64,000 nt of DNA from Bacteroidota bacterium (GTDB taxonomy: Bacteria; Bacteroidota; Bacteroidia; Bacteroidales; FEN-979), in assembly GCA_026391795.1 (NCBI GenBank), contig JAPLDI010000029.1:54913-118912 (forward strand), given 5' to 3'. Positions 46,606-55,337 of this stretch are shown here, in pieces. Positions within the stretch are counted from its first letter, which is position 1; each line of letters begins with the position of its first letter. A program made the position numbers and the translations under genes. A model generated the notes under the pieces. It ran no database searches and had not been told where the DNA came from. It was given only the letters and a program-made list of their open reading frames with translations.

Positions 46606-48066
46606 TTATTTTACAGGAACCTGTTTCAGGGTTTCAACAAGAAAATCCCAGAATTTCTGAACCGTTGCAATATTTACTTTCTCATCCGGCGAATGAGGGT
46701 AACGGATCGTCGGGCCGAAAGAGATCATATCCCAGTGAGGATATACACCGCCAAGCAAACCGCATTCAAGCCCGGCATGAATGGCTTTTATCTCCGGAAT
46801 GTTCCCGTACTTTTTCTGGTAGATGTCCTGCATTGCTTTCAGGATCGGTGAATCAGGATTTGGTTTCCAGCCGGGATACTGACCATCAAATTTTATTTCA
46901 GCACCTGCAAGTTCAAAAACGGTTTGCATCATATGTTCAAGATCCAGTTTCGCCGAGTCGACAGAACTGCGCAGTAAACAATGAACCCGAACCGTATTGT
47001 TTTCTGATTTCACAATTGCCAGGTTGGTTGATGTTTCAACCAGTCCCTTCATTTCATTGCTCATCCGCATCACACCATTCGGGCATCCGTAAACAGCTCC
47101 TATCAGGTTGCGTTGCGATGTTTCATCCATCATGCTCTTCGGAACATCGATGGGCACCACTTCCATCTTCAGGTCGGGTTCAACAGCAGAGAGCTCTTTT
47201 CGTATCGTTTCGGTGAACCCGGGAAGGCATTTCAGGAAATCATCTTTTTTATCCTGAGGCACTGTGATGATGGCAAACGATTCCCTTGGGATGGCATTAC
47301 GCAGACTGCCTCCGTCAACAGAAGAGAGGCGTAAACCATGTTTACGGGTTGCATGCCATAAAAAGCGGAAAAGCACCTTGTTTGAATTTCCCCTGCCCAG
47401 GTGAATGTCAACACCGCTGTGACCACCCTTCAGGCCGGTAACACTAAGTTTGTATGCTGCCACATTGGGGTCGGCCGGTACTTCTTTGACCGTAAAGGTC
47501 ACGTTGGCGTTCGTTCCTCCGGCACAGCCAATGTACAATTCACCTTCATCTTCAGAGTCGAGGTTCATCAGGATATCTCCTTTAAGAAGTCCCGCTTTCA
47601 GTCCGAAAGCGCCGGTCATGCCGGTTTCTTCGTCACACGTAAACAGGGCCTCCACTGGTCCGTGGGGAATGTCTTTCGATTCAAGGATTGCCATGGCGGC
47701 TGCAACACCCATCCCATTATCGGCTCCCAGCGTGGTTCCTTTTGCTTTCACCCATTCGCCGTCGATAACCGCATCAATCGGATCTTTTACAAAATCATGA
47801 GCTTTGTCGCTGTTCTTCTGTGGCACCATGTCGAGATGTCCCTGAAGAATTACGCCTTTCCTGTTTTCCATCCCGGGGGTGGCGGGTTTGCGGATGATGA
47901 CATTGCCGACTTCATCGGTAATGGTTTCGAGCCCAAGGCTCTTTCCGAAGTTCGCTGCGAATTCCTGTATCTGGACTTCGTGTTTTGATGGCCTGGGTAT
48001 TTGCGTCAGGCTGTAAAAATTTTTCCATAAAGCCTTTGGCTCCAGGTTCAGAATGTCTTTACTCAT
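46606..48066 (-). CDS. pepD: Aminoacyl-histidine dipeptidase (PepD)
   Basis: Cytosolic M20 metallopeptidase that splits dipeptides such as carnosine-like Xaa-His. 486 aa. The five metal ligands are visible in LQGHLDMVPQ, TLGADNGMGVAAAMAI, CDEETGMTGAFGL, MNLDSEDEGEL and HAGLECGLLGG. A dimerisation (lid) domain lies between residues about 205 and 390. The start is preceded by GGAGGAACATCG, one of the few strong Shine-Dalgarno sequences in the window, and by TATATTTG at 48125-48118. Confidence 0.95.
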   Translation of the reverse strand: MSKDILNLEPKALWKNFYSLTQIPRPSKHEVQIQEFAANFGKSLGLETITDEVGNVIIRKPATPGMENRKGVILQGHLDMVPQKNSDKAHDFVKDPIDAVIDGEWVKAKGTTLGADNGMGVAAAMAILESKDIPHGPVEALFTCDEETGMTGAFGLKAGLLKGDILMNLDSEDEGELYIGCAGGTNANVTFTVKEVPADPNVAAYKLSVTGLKGGHSGVDIHLGRGNSNKVLFRFLWHATRKHGLRLSSVDGGSLRNAIPRESFAIITVPQDKKDDFLKCLPGFTETIRKELSAVEPDLKMEVVPIDVPKSMMDETSQRNLIGAVYGCPNGVMRMSNEMKGLVETSTNLAIVKSENNTVRVHCLLRSSVDSAKLDLEHMMQTVFELAGAEIKFDGQYPGWKPNPDSPILKAMQDIYQKKYGNIPEIKAIHAGLECGLLGGVYPHWDMISFGPTIRYPHSPDEKVNIATVQKFWDFLVETLKQVPVK

Positions 48067-48117
48067 AATCGATGTTCCTCCATTATTTATAGAAAGTTGT
48101 TAGATAATATTCTTCTC

Positions 48118-48125
48118 CAAATATA
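48118..48125 (-). promoter_or_regulatory. Putative -7 box for pepD
   Basis: TATATTTG on the minus strand, 51 nt before the pepD start; this leaves a leader long enough for the strong ribosome binding site. Confidence 0.45.
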
Positions 48126-48251
48126 GAGATTTATTTTTGAGACTGATCTTTTTAATGTCGAAAAGTTGGAACAACAGAAGTCAGAGTCATCTCCCTGCCT
48201 GCGGAGGGATCATAAGCAGATCGTCTCATAGGGTTCATTTTGGGATCGGAA

Positions 48252-48641
48252 TTACCGGTTCGTTTCCGGGAGGATTTCCCGGAATGTAATGTAACGCTGC
48301 TGGTAAAGCATCGAAAGGAACTCTGTCACCCTTTTCACGGTTTCATCCGGCGGCTGAAGTTTGTCCGGACGGGTTTCCTGCAGGTGCGCACACAGGTTTC
48401 CGACACGAAGTGTTCCGTCAATGCTGAGCCAGATTGCTGAACCCAGTTCATCAAGGTGGATCTGGATATACTCCTGTTTCCAGCGAGGCTGAAGTGTCTT
48501 TTTCAGAACCGGGTGTTTGAACCGTGGCATCAGGATATCCACTCTGCCGTCATCCCGTTTCTCATACTCCATCTGTCTGACGGGTGTAAGATCAAGGTAG
48601 TTTGCCTTTTTTAGGATTTTCCTGCGCTGAAAGAAGTTCAC
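48252..48641 (-). CDS. PqqD-family peptide-recognition domain protein
   Basis: 129 aa. The core ANYLDLTPVRQMEYEKRDDG and HLDELGSAIWLSIDGTLRVG, with VTEFLSMLYQQRYITF at the end, matches the RRE/PqqD fold that binds precursor peptides of modified-peptide pathways. No radical SAM enzyme or precursor peptide is nearby, so this belongs to the stand-alone Bacteroidota subgroup whose role is unknown. The start is GTG at 48641 (GTG AAC TTC TTT), which gives the expected N-terminus. Confidence 0.8.
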   Translation of the reverse strand: MNFFQRRKILKKANYLDLTPVRQMEYEKRDDGRVDILMPRFKHPVLKKTLQPRWKQEYIQIHLDELGSAIWLSIDGTLRVGNLCAHLQETRPDKLQPPDETVKRVTEFLSMLYQQRYITFREILPETNR

Positions 48642-48661
48642 GGTCCGGAGGTTAAAAACAA

Positions 48662-48693
48662 GACCTCAAAGGTAAACTGATTCCTTTGAGGTC
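48662..48693 (-). terminator. Terminator hairpin of the OPT gene containing a -7 promoter box
   Basis: A perfect 11-bp inverted repeat (GACCTCAAAGG and CCTTTGAGGTC, loop of 10 nt), followed on the minus strand by TTGTTTTT. The downstream arm also contains TACCTTTG (48674-48667), a match to the -7 box, 25 nt before the pqqD-like GTG. Confidence 0.75.
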
Positions 48694-48723
48694 CTGGAAA
48701 AAAGTGGAAATTCTGTTTAAGTT

Positions 48724-50799
48724 CTACATTCCGGAAGCAGGAGGTGCGGGTTCATCCGGTTTGCCTGCATTCTTTAAAGGTATCTGGATCAGTACGTAAG
48801 CAATGATAGCCAGGATCACAAAGCTGATATAGAAGGTCGGTTCCTTGAAGAAGCTGAAATAATTGTAGAGGAAAATATTGAATACTGCGAAGATGGCAAT
48901 CGCCAGTCCCATCAATGCCTCTCCCGCGATCAGGCCGGAGGCCAGCAGTACACCGGTGTTTTCAACCCTGACTTTCTGTGCTTCGTTGTATTTTCTCTTT
49001 TCCGTGAAGATGTCAACGCCACCCTTGATCAGGCCGCCTACAAAAATTGCAAAGGTTGTTTCGATGGGAAGGTACATACCTACGCTGACAAGCATGGGGC
49101 TTTTCACCTGCATCAGGATAAAGGCAGTACCCATGAGCATACCTGCAATGATCAGGGGCCATGCCATTTGTCCCTGCACGATTCCCCTCGATAAGATTGC
49201 CATGAGGCTCGCCTGGGGTGCCGGGAGATTCTTGCTTCCGAAACCACCCTGGTAGCCAAGGTTTTTACCGCTGGCAATGTCCCCGTCATTGAGGAAAGCC
49301 AGGACTGCAAACATAACGGCACCTGCTAGGATCACACCGAGGATATCGCCCACCTGCATTCTCCACGGCGTCCCGCCGAGGATATGGCCGGCTTTCAGAT
49401 CCTGGAGCATCTCCCCTGCAACTGCAGCAGAAACACAGACGATCGCAGCAACACCGAGAACGGTGGCAACACCTGCATTACCGGAAACACCCAGGGCAAC
49501 GAGGATGAGGGCTGTCACAACCAGTGCCGTCAGGGTTAAACCGCTGATGGGGTTGTTTGAGGATCCCATGATACCTACCAGGTAACCCGAAACAGAGGCA
49601 AAGAAAAATGCCAGGATGATCATTACCGTGGATGCCACAATGGCGATGAGAAGGTTGGTCTCAAAAATGAAATAGGTGATTCCGAAAGTGAGAAGCGCAA
49701 CAGCAGCAATGCCAACCATGATCCAGCCAAAGCTGATGTCTTTTTCATTTCTGGGTACATGGGTACTGCTTCCGCTGGCGGCTTTCTTGACATCCGTAAC
49801 CGAGCGTGCAATCCCAGTGGTAAGGCTTTTTCTCATTTTGAACAGCGTGAATGCTGCACTGACAAGCATTCCTCCGATGGCAATCGGACGGATGATAAAT
49901 TTCCATATCTGGAAGATCTGGTAACTTGGATCAGAAACTTTGGCCAGGGCTGCGTCCATGCTCATGGTGGCATCCTTGCTCATCAGAAACTGTGCCCAGT
50001 CATTCAGGTTGATGCTTGGCATCAGGAAATACATTATCATCGGGGCCATCAATCCCCAGGCGAGCAAACCTCCGCTGAAGTTGAGTGCACCGAGCTTGGG
50101 TCCGATGATATATCCCACACCCATGTATGCAGGGCTTACGCCGGGAGAACTCAGCAGCATCCCGCCGTTGCCCTGGAAAATGGTACCGGTGATGGTCTGT
50201 TTTCCGAAAACAATAAACTTTTCCCACAGGTACTGGAATAATTTTAATTCACCCAGGATCTTGACAGCTGCGCCAAGTCCCATGGCTGCGAAAAGGAATT
50301 TCGATCCGCCTGCACCGGCCTGTCCGGCCTTGTGGATTTCAGATGCGGCAACCGATTCCGGAAAGGGAAGTTCAGCATCTTCCACCATCACCCTTCTGAG
50401 AAGGGCAACAAACATGATACCCAATATACCGCCGGCGATGAGGATCAGCGTGGAGGTGATATAGTGATTCGGTGTAAAAAACTCACTCCAGATGCCGGAT
50501 ACAAAAAAAGCAGGTAAGGTGAAAATGGCGCCTGCGGCAACCGATTCTCCGATGGAACCTACCGTACGTGCAAAATTTTCTTCAAGGATCGATCCTTTCA
50601 TCAGTTTCAGGATCGCCATGCCCAGAACGGCAGCGGGATAGGTTGCGGCGATGGTCATGCCGGCCCTGAGTCCCAGGTAGGCATTGGCAGCCCCGAGTAT
50701 GACGGCGAAAAACAAGCCAATGATCAGTGCCCTGACCGTAAATTCTTTCATGTTTGTCTCTGCCGAGACAAAGGGAATGTACTTTTTGTGTTCGGCCAT
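48724..50799 (-). CDS. Oligopeptide transporter, OPT family
   Basis: 691 aa, about 15-16 transmembrane helices. The N-terminus KEFTVRALIIGLFFAVILGA and NAYLGLRAGMTIAATYPAAV is the classic OPT signature, followed by VGSIGESVAAGAIFTLPAFF. OPT proteins are proton-coupled importers of small peptides or metal chelates. The C-terminal tail is Pro-rich (GKPDEPAPPASGM). It lies upstream of pqqD but is separated from it by a terminator. Confidence 0.93.
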   Translation of the reverse strand: MAEHKKYIPFVSAETNMKEFTVRALIIGLFFAVILGAANAYLGLRAGMTIAATYPAAVLGMAILKLMKGSILEENFARTVGSIGESVAAGAIFTLPAFFVSGIWSEFFTPNHYITSTLILIAGGILGIMFVALLRRVMVEDAELPFPESVAASEIHKAGQAGAGGSKFLFAAMGLGAAVKILGELKLFQYLWEKFIVFGKQTITGTIFQGNGGMLLSSPGVSPAYMGVGYIIGPKLGALNFSGGLLAWGLMAPMIMYFLMPSINLNDWAQFLMSKDATMSMDAALAKVSDPSYQIFQIWKFIIRPIAIGGMLVSAAFTLFKMRKSLTTGIARSVTDVKKAASGSSTHVPRNEKDISFGWIMVGIAAVALLTFGITYFIFETNLLIAIVASTVMIILAFFFASVSGYLVGIMGSSNNPISGLTLTALVVTALILVALGVSGNAGVATVLGVAAIVCVSAAVAGEMLQDLKAGHILGGTPWRMQVGDILGVILAGAVMFAVLAFLNDGDIASGKNLGYQGGFGSKNLPAPQASLMAILSRGIVQGQMAWPLIIAGMLMGTAFILMQVKSPMLVSVGMYLPIETTFAIFVGGLIKGGVDIFTEKRKYNEAQKVRVENTGVLLASGLIAGEALMGLAIAIFAVFNIFLYNYFSFFKEPTFYISFVILAIIAYVLIQIPLKNAGKPDEPAPPASGM

Positions 50800-50926
50800 A
50801 ATTTTTCCTTTTTAGGATTAATGATGATGGAAATTTTCAGCTAATTAATGAAAAATCTGTGAGATTGACAATGAATATTTTTCCTTCCGTTTTTTCTTGC
50901 GGTACTATCGGGTTGACAACCAGGAT

Positions 50927-51553
50927 CTAATGTCGTGATAACTCATAGAGGTGCACCATTTTCTTGGTCTGGAAAAAATCTTCAGAAAAGTAATCGGAAA
51001 GATGATAAACCGTCCATGCTGAAGTCAATCCGGCAAGCTCTTCATCAAAATTTCCACCTTTCAGGTAGATCATTCCGTTGGCGAAAGTATGCCGGGAATG
51101 TCCCGAAATCTTGTTCCTGAGTATCCTGTACAGATCAGGCAGCTTGGTTATCGCCCTGCCGGTGATAAAATCATATTCGCCCTTCATCTCTTCAAAGCGC
51201 ATCCTTATCGTCGTTACATTTTTGAGGCCAAGTTCCGAACGGATCTCCTCTACAACCCGGATCTTTTTTTCAATCGAGTCGACAAGCGTAAATTCTACTT
51301 CCGGGAAGAAGATAGCCAGGGGCAGCCCGGGAAGTCCCCCGCCTGTGCCTGCATCCATGATCCGCGTGTCCGGTTGAAAGGAAAAAACCCTGGCGATGGA
51401 AAGTGAATGCAGGATATGGTGGACTTCAAGGTTGTCAATGTCTTTCCGTGAGATCATATTGATCTTTGAATTCCACTCCCGGTACAATGCTGAAAGATGC
51501 TCAAACTGGTGCGCCTGATGATCAGACAGGGAAGGGAAATAACGCTTCAGCAT
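50927..51553 (-). CDS. rsmG: 16S rRNA (guanine-527-N7)-methyltransferase
   Basis: Methylates G527 of 16S rRNA; loss of this gene gives low-level streptomycin resistance in other bacteria. 208 aa. The SAM-binding motif DAGTGGGLPGLPLAIFFP (about residue 68) is preceded by KINMISRKD and followed by LVDSIEKKIRVVEEI. The ATG at 51553 was chosen over a TTG at 51580. The preceding gene on this strand encodes ribosomal protein THX, a small-subunit component, so both act on the 30S particle. Confidence 0.95.
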   Translation of the reverse strand: MLKRYFPSLSDHQAHQFEHLSALYREWNSKINMISRKDIDNLEVHHILHSLSIARVFSFQPDTRIMDAGTGGGLPGLPLAIFFPEVEFTLVDSIEKKIRVVEEIRSELGLKNVTTIRMRFEEMKGEYDFITGRAITKLPDLYRILRNKISGHSRHTFANGMIYLKGGNFDEELAGLTSAWTVYHLSDYFSEDFFQTKKMVHLYELSRH

Positions 51554-51640
51554 ACCGTTATAAATAAAAACGCCTGGCAAATTCGCGGAGGCCAGACGTT
51601 TGATGATAAATTCAGGTTCGGTAAAAAGAACTCAAGAGTG

Positions 51641-52087
51641 TTATTCTTTTGCAGGTTCTTTCTTTTCTTCCGAAGGTTCAGCAGCTTTCTTTTTTGGTTT
51701 GACTGCTTTGGGTTTGGCTTCAGCAGTCTCGGCTTTCTCCGTTGTCTTTTTAGCGGCTGCTTTTTTTGCCGGGGCTTTGGCAGGCTTTACCTCCAGGGGG
51801 ATTTCAACCTGGACAGGGACTTCAGCCTTTACAGGGACTTCTACCTTTACAGGGACTTCTACCACAGGTTCATTTACGACGATCGGTTCATTTACGACGA
51901 TCGGTTCAATAATGACAGCAGGCACTTCTACAACTTTCTGTTGTTTCAATTCCTGGACCTTTTTGGGTTTTGACTTGGCAACCTGTTTTGCAATAACCAC
52001 AGATTTCTTAATCCTGCGTGGCCTTCTTACGCCGAAGGAACCGATGTTAATTTTTCCTCTTCTTGATTTTTTATCTCCTTTTCCCAT
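51641..52087 (-). CDS. 30S ribosomal protein THX with long repetitive C-terminal extension
   Basis: 148 aa. Residues 1 to about 27 (MGKGDKKSRRGKINIGSFG, then VRRPRRIKK) are the bTHX protein, which in Thermus is only about 26 residues and sits in the head of the 30S subunit. The rest is an extension in three parts: basic (VAKSKPKKVQELKQQK), a Val/Pro/Glu zone with 6-residue repeats (EPIVVN twice, VPVKVE and VPVKAE), and a Lys/Ala/Glu-rich end with PAKKAAAKKTT. Nothing in it looks folded. The frame is open from a single ATG with a -7 box upstream, so it is not a fusion by sequencing error. Confidence 0.85.
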   Translation of the reverse strand: MGKGDKKSRRGKINIGSFGVRRPRRIKKSVVIAKQVAKSKPKKVQELKQQKVVEVPAVIIEPIVVNEPIVVNEPVVEVPVKVEVPVKAEVPVQVEIPLEVKPAKAPAKKAAAKKTTEKAETAEAKPKAVKPKKKAAEPSEEKKEPAKE

Positions 52088-52122
52088 AGAATGTTCTGTT
52101 TAAAATATTTCAACTTTCTGTG

Positions 52123-52130
52123 CAAAAGTA
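52123..52130 (-). promoter_or_regulatory. Putative -7 box for the THX gene
   Basis: TACTTTTG on the minus strand, 35 nt before the ATG at 52087. Confidence 0.45.
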
Positions 52131-52189
52131 GAAAAAAATAGTGACCCGGCGCATCTTTGTCAGGAAATTAGTTTTGACGATCAAAATTC

Positions 52190-52280
52190 CTTTGTGATAC
52201 TTTGTATTTCCTTTGGGCGCCTTTGTGGTTTAATTTCTTTAACCGCAAAGAATGCAACGGCTCCTGTTACAATCGCAAAG
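52190..52280. repeat. Palindromic element of CTTTG/CAAAG words
   Basis: CTTTG occurs at 52190, 52200, 52211 and 52221, one helical turn apart, and CAAAG at 52246 and 52276. At the centre CTTTGTGGTT (52221-52230) and AACCGCAAAG (52241-52250) form a 10-bp hairpin with one G-U. It lies between the THX and trmH genes. Confidence 0.65.
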
Positions 52281-52326
52281 ACAAAATTGCAAATCTAAAA
52301 TTCGTAGATCAGTCGCAGACGGTAAA

Positions 52327-53034
52327 CTAGTTACCTCTGTCTGTTTTTCTGAAGAACTCCTTTTCAATCAGATCCGCTTTTTTAACTACGCTCTTAGCCC
52401 ATGCGATACGAATGTCAAGGCTGTCTGTTTCAGATAACTGCCAGGGAATTCCGGAATTGCGAAGGCGCCCGGTGAGACTTCTTACGAGCAATGCAGCTGA
52501 GACTGATATATTCAGGCTTTCGGTAAACCCGTACATGGGGATCTTCACAAACCCGTCGGCCATCTCTATGGCCTGGGGCGTAAGTCCTTCCAGTTCGGTG
52601 CCGAACACAAGTGCTATTTTCTGATCCAGTGGAAGGGCCTCGGGAGTATGGTCATGCTTGTGCGGTGTTGTTGCAATGATCCGGTATCCGCTATCTTTCA
52701 GTTCTTGCAGGCAGCGTATGGTGTTGTTCTCCGCCGCTGAATATTTGTACAGGGTAAGCCATTTTGAAGAACCCAGTGCGACATCCGGGTTTATCTCGTA
52801 TTTATTGTTGTTCTCAATGATATGTACATCCTGGATCCCGAAGCAGTCGCAGGAACGGAGAACCGCACTTGCATTGTGGGGCTGAAAGATGTCTTCAAGA
52901 ACCACCGTAATATACCGGGTACGCTGCAGGATGATCTCTTCAAACTTGTTTTTCTTGTTTTCTGAGATGAACCCGGAAAGAAAGGAATAGAGTTGTTGTT
53001 TCTTTACATTACTGAGATTCAGGGTACTGTTCAT
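52327..53034 (-). CDS. trmH: tRNA (guanosine-18-2'-O)-methyltransferase TrmH
   Basis: SPOUT-family enzyme that methylates G18 in the tRNA D-loop. 235 aa. The three SpoU motifs are present: PHNASAVLRSCDCFG, ALVFGTELEGLTPQAIEMAD, and VKIPMYGFTESLNISVSAAL. The C-terminal part after residue 200 has the basic tail common in TrmH. The ATG at 53034 is preceded by two TAnnTTTG boxes. Confidence 0.92.
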   Translation of the reverse strand: MNSTLNLSNVKKQQLYSFLSGFISENKKNKFEEIILQRTRYITVVLEDIFQPHNASAVLRSCDCFGIQDVHIIENNNKYEINPDVALGSSKWLTLYKYSAAENNTIRCLQELKDSGYRIIATTPHKHDHTPEALPLDQKIALVFGTELEGLTPQAIEMADGFVKIPMYGFTESLNISVSAALLVRSLTGRLRNSGIPWQLSETDSLDIRIAWAKSVVKKADLIEKEFFRKTDRGN

Positions 53035-53059
53035 TTTTCAATTCTTTGGAAATGAGCAA

Positions 53060-53082
53060 CAAATGTAAAAAAATCAAAGGTA
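53060..53082 (-). promoter_or_regulatory. Two stacked -7 boxes for trmH
   Basis: TACCTTTG at 53082-53075 and TACATTTG at 53067-53060 on the minus strand, 15 nt apart, suggest alternative starts. Confidence 0.45.
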
Positions 53083-53107
53083 TATGGCTTGGTGTCAAGA
53101 AAAAATA

Positions 53108-53115
53108 TAATTTTG
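53108..53115 (+). promoter_or_regulatory. Putative -7 box for the membrane TPR gene
   Basis: TAATTTTG, 22 nt before the ATG at 53138; divergent from the trmH promoter. Confidence 0.45.
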
Positions 53116-53137
53116 CACCTCAAATCAGCAAAATATT

Positions 53138-53827
53138 ATGGCAAAGAAAATTGATAAAACAGAGGAAAGGATCGTAGCTGTTGAGGAAGCATTCGGCAAA
53201 ACAGAACAATTTATTGAAAAGAACCAGAAGATCATCATGATCGTGGTGGGCGCCCTCGTAGTGATTGTTCTCGGATATTTCGGGTTTAAAAAGCTTTACC
53301 TTGCCCCGAGGGAGACGGAGGCACAGAGCCAGATGTTCATGGCTGAAAAATATTTCGAACAGGATTCTCTCACCAAGGCATTAAAGGGCGATGGCAACTA
53401 CCTTGGCTTCCTCGATATCATTGATCAGTATAAATTCACCAAATCGGCGAACCTTTCCCATTATTATGCAGGGATATGCTACCTGAAGAAAGGAGAATTC
53501 CAGAATGCCATTGATCAGCTGAACGATTTCAGTTCAGGAGATGAGCTGGTTGGGCCGATGGCCATTGGCGCACTGGGCGATGCCTATATGGAACTCAACA
53601 ATAGCGACAAAGCTGCTGATTATTACCTGAAAGCTGCTGATAAAAAGAAGAATGACCTCACCTCGCCGGTGTTTCTCATGAAAGCCGGAATGGCTTTTGA
53701 ACTGGCCGGCAAAAATGACGAAGCACTTAAGGTATATACACGGGTCAAGACTGAATTCGCCAGGACCAATGAAGGCCGTGAAATTGACAAGTACATCGCC
53801 AGGCTGAATGGTATGCCAAAAAAATAA
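53138..53827 (+). CDS. Membrane-anchored TPR protein (YfgM-like)
   Basis: 229 aa. A charged cytosolic N-terminus (KIDKTEERIVAVEEAFGKTE) precedes one transmembrane helix (IIMIVVGALVVIVLGYFGF, about residues 33-51), then periplasmic TPR pairs (LSHYYAGICYLKKGEFQNAI, GALGDAYMELNNSDKAADYY, AGMAFELAGKNDEALKVYTR). Topology and length match YfgM-type proteins, which associate with the Sec translocon in enterobacteria; that role is inferred here. Confidence 0.8.
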   Translation: MAKKIDKTEERIVAVEEAFGKTEQFIEKNQKIIMIVVGALVVIVLGYFGFKKLYLAPRETEAQSQMFMAEKYFEQDSLTKALKGDGNYLGFLDIIDQYKFTKSANLSHYYAGICYLKKGEFQNAIDQLNDFSSGDELVGPMAIGALGDAYMELNNSDKAADYYLKAADKKKNDLTSPVFLMKAGMAFELAGKNDEALKVYTRVKTEFARTNEGREIDKYIARLNGMPKK

Positions 53828-53883
53828 GTTCAATCATGAATTAAAATTGGTTTTTATTCATGATCTGTAAAAATGAAGTAAAT

Positions 53884-53909
53884 TGCCTGTGAAAACAGGC
53901 ATTTTTTTT
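53884..53909 (+). terminator. Intrinsic terminator after the TPR gene
   Basis: TGCCTGT and ACAGGCA form a perfect 7-bp stem with a GAAA tetraloop, followed by eight T residues. It lies 9 nt before the fmt start, so fmt needs its own promoter or readthrough. Confidence 0.85.
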
Positions 53910-53917
53910 ATCCTGCC

Positions 53918-54877
53918 ATGAAGAACCATCCACGCATCGTCTTTTACGGAACCCCCGCGATCGCTGTTGCCTCCTTACAGAGCCTCGTTCATGCCGGATA
54001 TAACATCTCCGCTGTGGTTACTGCACCCGACCGTATGGCTGGAAGGGGACTCAAAGTACAATTCTCTCCAGTGAAAGAATTTGCGCTCAGAAACGACCTT
54101 CCAATTCTCCAGCCGGCCAATCTTAAAGATCCGGATTTTCATGAACAGCTGAGGGAAATGGATCCTGAAATCCAGGTGGTGGTGGCTTTTCGGATGCTCC
54201 CAAAGGAAGTATGGTCACTTCCCCGGTTGGGGACCTTCAACCTTCATGCTTCCCTGCTTCCACAATACCGTGGAGCTGCCCCGATTAACTGGGCCATCAT
54301 CAACGGGGAAAAAGAAACCGGTGTGACCACTTTTTTTATCGATGAAAAAATAGATACCGGGAGTATCATCTTCAGGGAAACCCTTAGCATCGGACCGGAA
54401 GAGACCGCCGGTGAACTGCATGATAAAATCATGACGGCCGGTGCAATCCTTGTTCTTAAGACCGTGAAGGCTGTTGAATCGGGGACAGTTTCTCCTGTGG
54501 CGCAGGATGAAGTGGCCGACAGCGACCCGGGCGCTTTGAAGAGAGCTCCCAAGATTCAAAAAGAGGATTGCAGGATCCGGTGGGACCAGGAGGCAGTTGC
54601 TGTATATAACTTCGTTCGAGGGATGAACCCGCACCCGGGGGCTTTTTCAGAACTCACCAAATCGGATGGATCAGCTCTTTACCTTAAAGTTTTCAGGGTT
54701 CAACCCGAACTTTCATCCCATTCGCTACATCCCGGGACGGTCGTATGTGATGGAAAAACATATATTAAAATTGCAGTCCTGAATGGATTTATTCATCTTT
54801 GTGACGTTCAACCTGCTGGCCGCAAAGCCATGCATTCATTGGACTTTCTGAAAGGATACGGAATGCATTTTGTCTGA
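53918..54877 (+). CDS. fmt: Methionyl-tRNA formyltransferase
   Basis: Formylates initiator Met-tRNA. 319 aa. The catalytic Asn-His-Asp set is visible in FNLHASLLPQYRGAAPINWA and FFIDEKIDTGSIIF; the SAM-like N-terminal IVFYGTPAIAVASLQSLVHA and the linker PKIQKEDCRIRW to the C-terminal domain are typical. The start is only 9 nt after a strong terminator, which is unusual. No def (deformylase) gene is adjacent. Confidence 0.95.
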   Translation: MKNHPRIVFYGTPAIAVASLQSLVHAGYNISAVVTAPDRMAGRGLKVQFSPVKEFALRNDLPILQPANLKDPDFHEQLREMDPEIQVVVAFRMLPKEVWSLPRLGTFNLHASLLPQYRGAAPINWAIINGEKETGVTTFFIDEKIDTGSIIFRETLSIGPEETAGELHDKIMTAGAILVLKTVKAVESGTVSPVAQDEVADSDPGALKRAPKIQKEDCRIRWDQEAVAVYNFVRGMNPHPGAFSELTKSDGSALYLKVFRVQPELSSHSLHPGTVVCDGKTYIKIAVLNGFIHLCDVQPAGRKAMHSLDFLKGYGMHFV

Positions 54878-54965
54878 ATGGCTTGTCAGGTAAGGCTTTC
54901 AGCGGTCTATTTATCAACAAAAAATTTGATTTATTAACATTTTCAATGGTTTTGAAAAAAAATCG

Positions 54966-54996
54966 CTTGACAAAAATATTTGATGGCTTATATTTG
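54966..54996 (+). promoter_or_regulatory. Promoter of the first HU gene
   Basis: CTTG at 54966-54969, 19-nt spacer, TATATTTG at 54989-54996; leader of about 40 nt, AT-rich. Confidence 0.6.
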
Positions 54997-55038
54997 CAGG
55001 TGTTTTAAAATTAAGTATTCACTAAAAAATTAAACAAA

Positions 55039-55311
55039 ATGAACAAAGCTCAGTTGATCGAAGCTATTGCTTCTGATGCAAAAATGACAAAAGCTGAAGC
55101 TAAGAGGGCTTTAGAGGCTTTCGTGACTTCTACCACCAAGGCAATGTCAAAGGGTGAAAGAGTAGCACTCGTTGGTTTCGGTTCTTTCTCAGTTTCCAAA
55201 AGGGCTGCACGTAAAGGGAGAAATCCTCAGAATGGAAAAGAAATCAAGATCCCTGCAAAAAAAGTTGTTAAATTCAAAGCAGGTGCTGAACTGACTAAAA
55301 AAGTAAAGTAA
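55039..55311 (+). CDS. HU-family DNA-binding protein (copy 1)
   Basis: 90 aa histone-like protein that bends and compacts DNA as a dimer. MNKAQLIEAIASDAKMTKAE starts the helical base, and VALVGFGSFSVSKRAARKGR plus NPQNGKEIKIPAKKVVKF gives the beta-arm with its intercalating Pro. The promoter, AT-rich leader and Lys-rich codons suggest high expression. A second HU gene lies 763 nt downstream. Confidence 0.97.
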   Translation: MNKAQLIEAIASDAKMTKAEAKRALEAFVTSTTKAMSKGERVALVGFGSFSVSKRAARKGRNPQNGKEIKIPAKKVVKFKAGAELTKKVK

Positions 55312-55337
55312 ACCTTCATTGGTATATTCTTCTAACT

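Noticed and set aside
48178..48215. Weak 7-bp-like pattern (CAGAAGT, CAGAGTC) and a short CCCT/AGGG hairpin upstream of pepD
   Set aside because: Only two units and a 4-5 bp stem; not distinguishable from chance.
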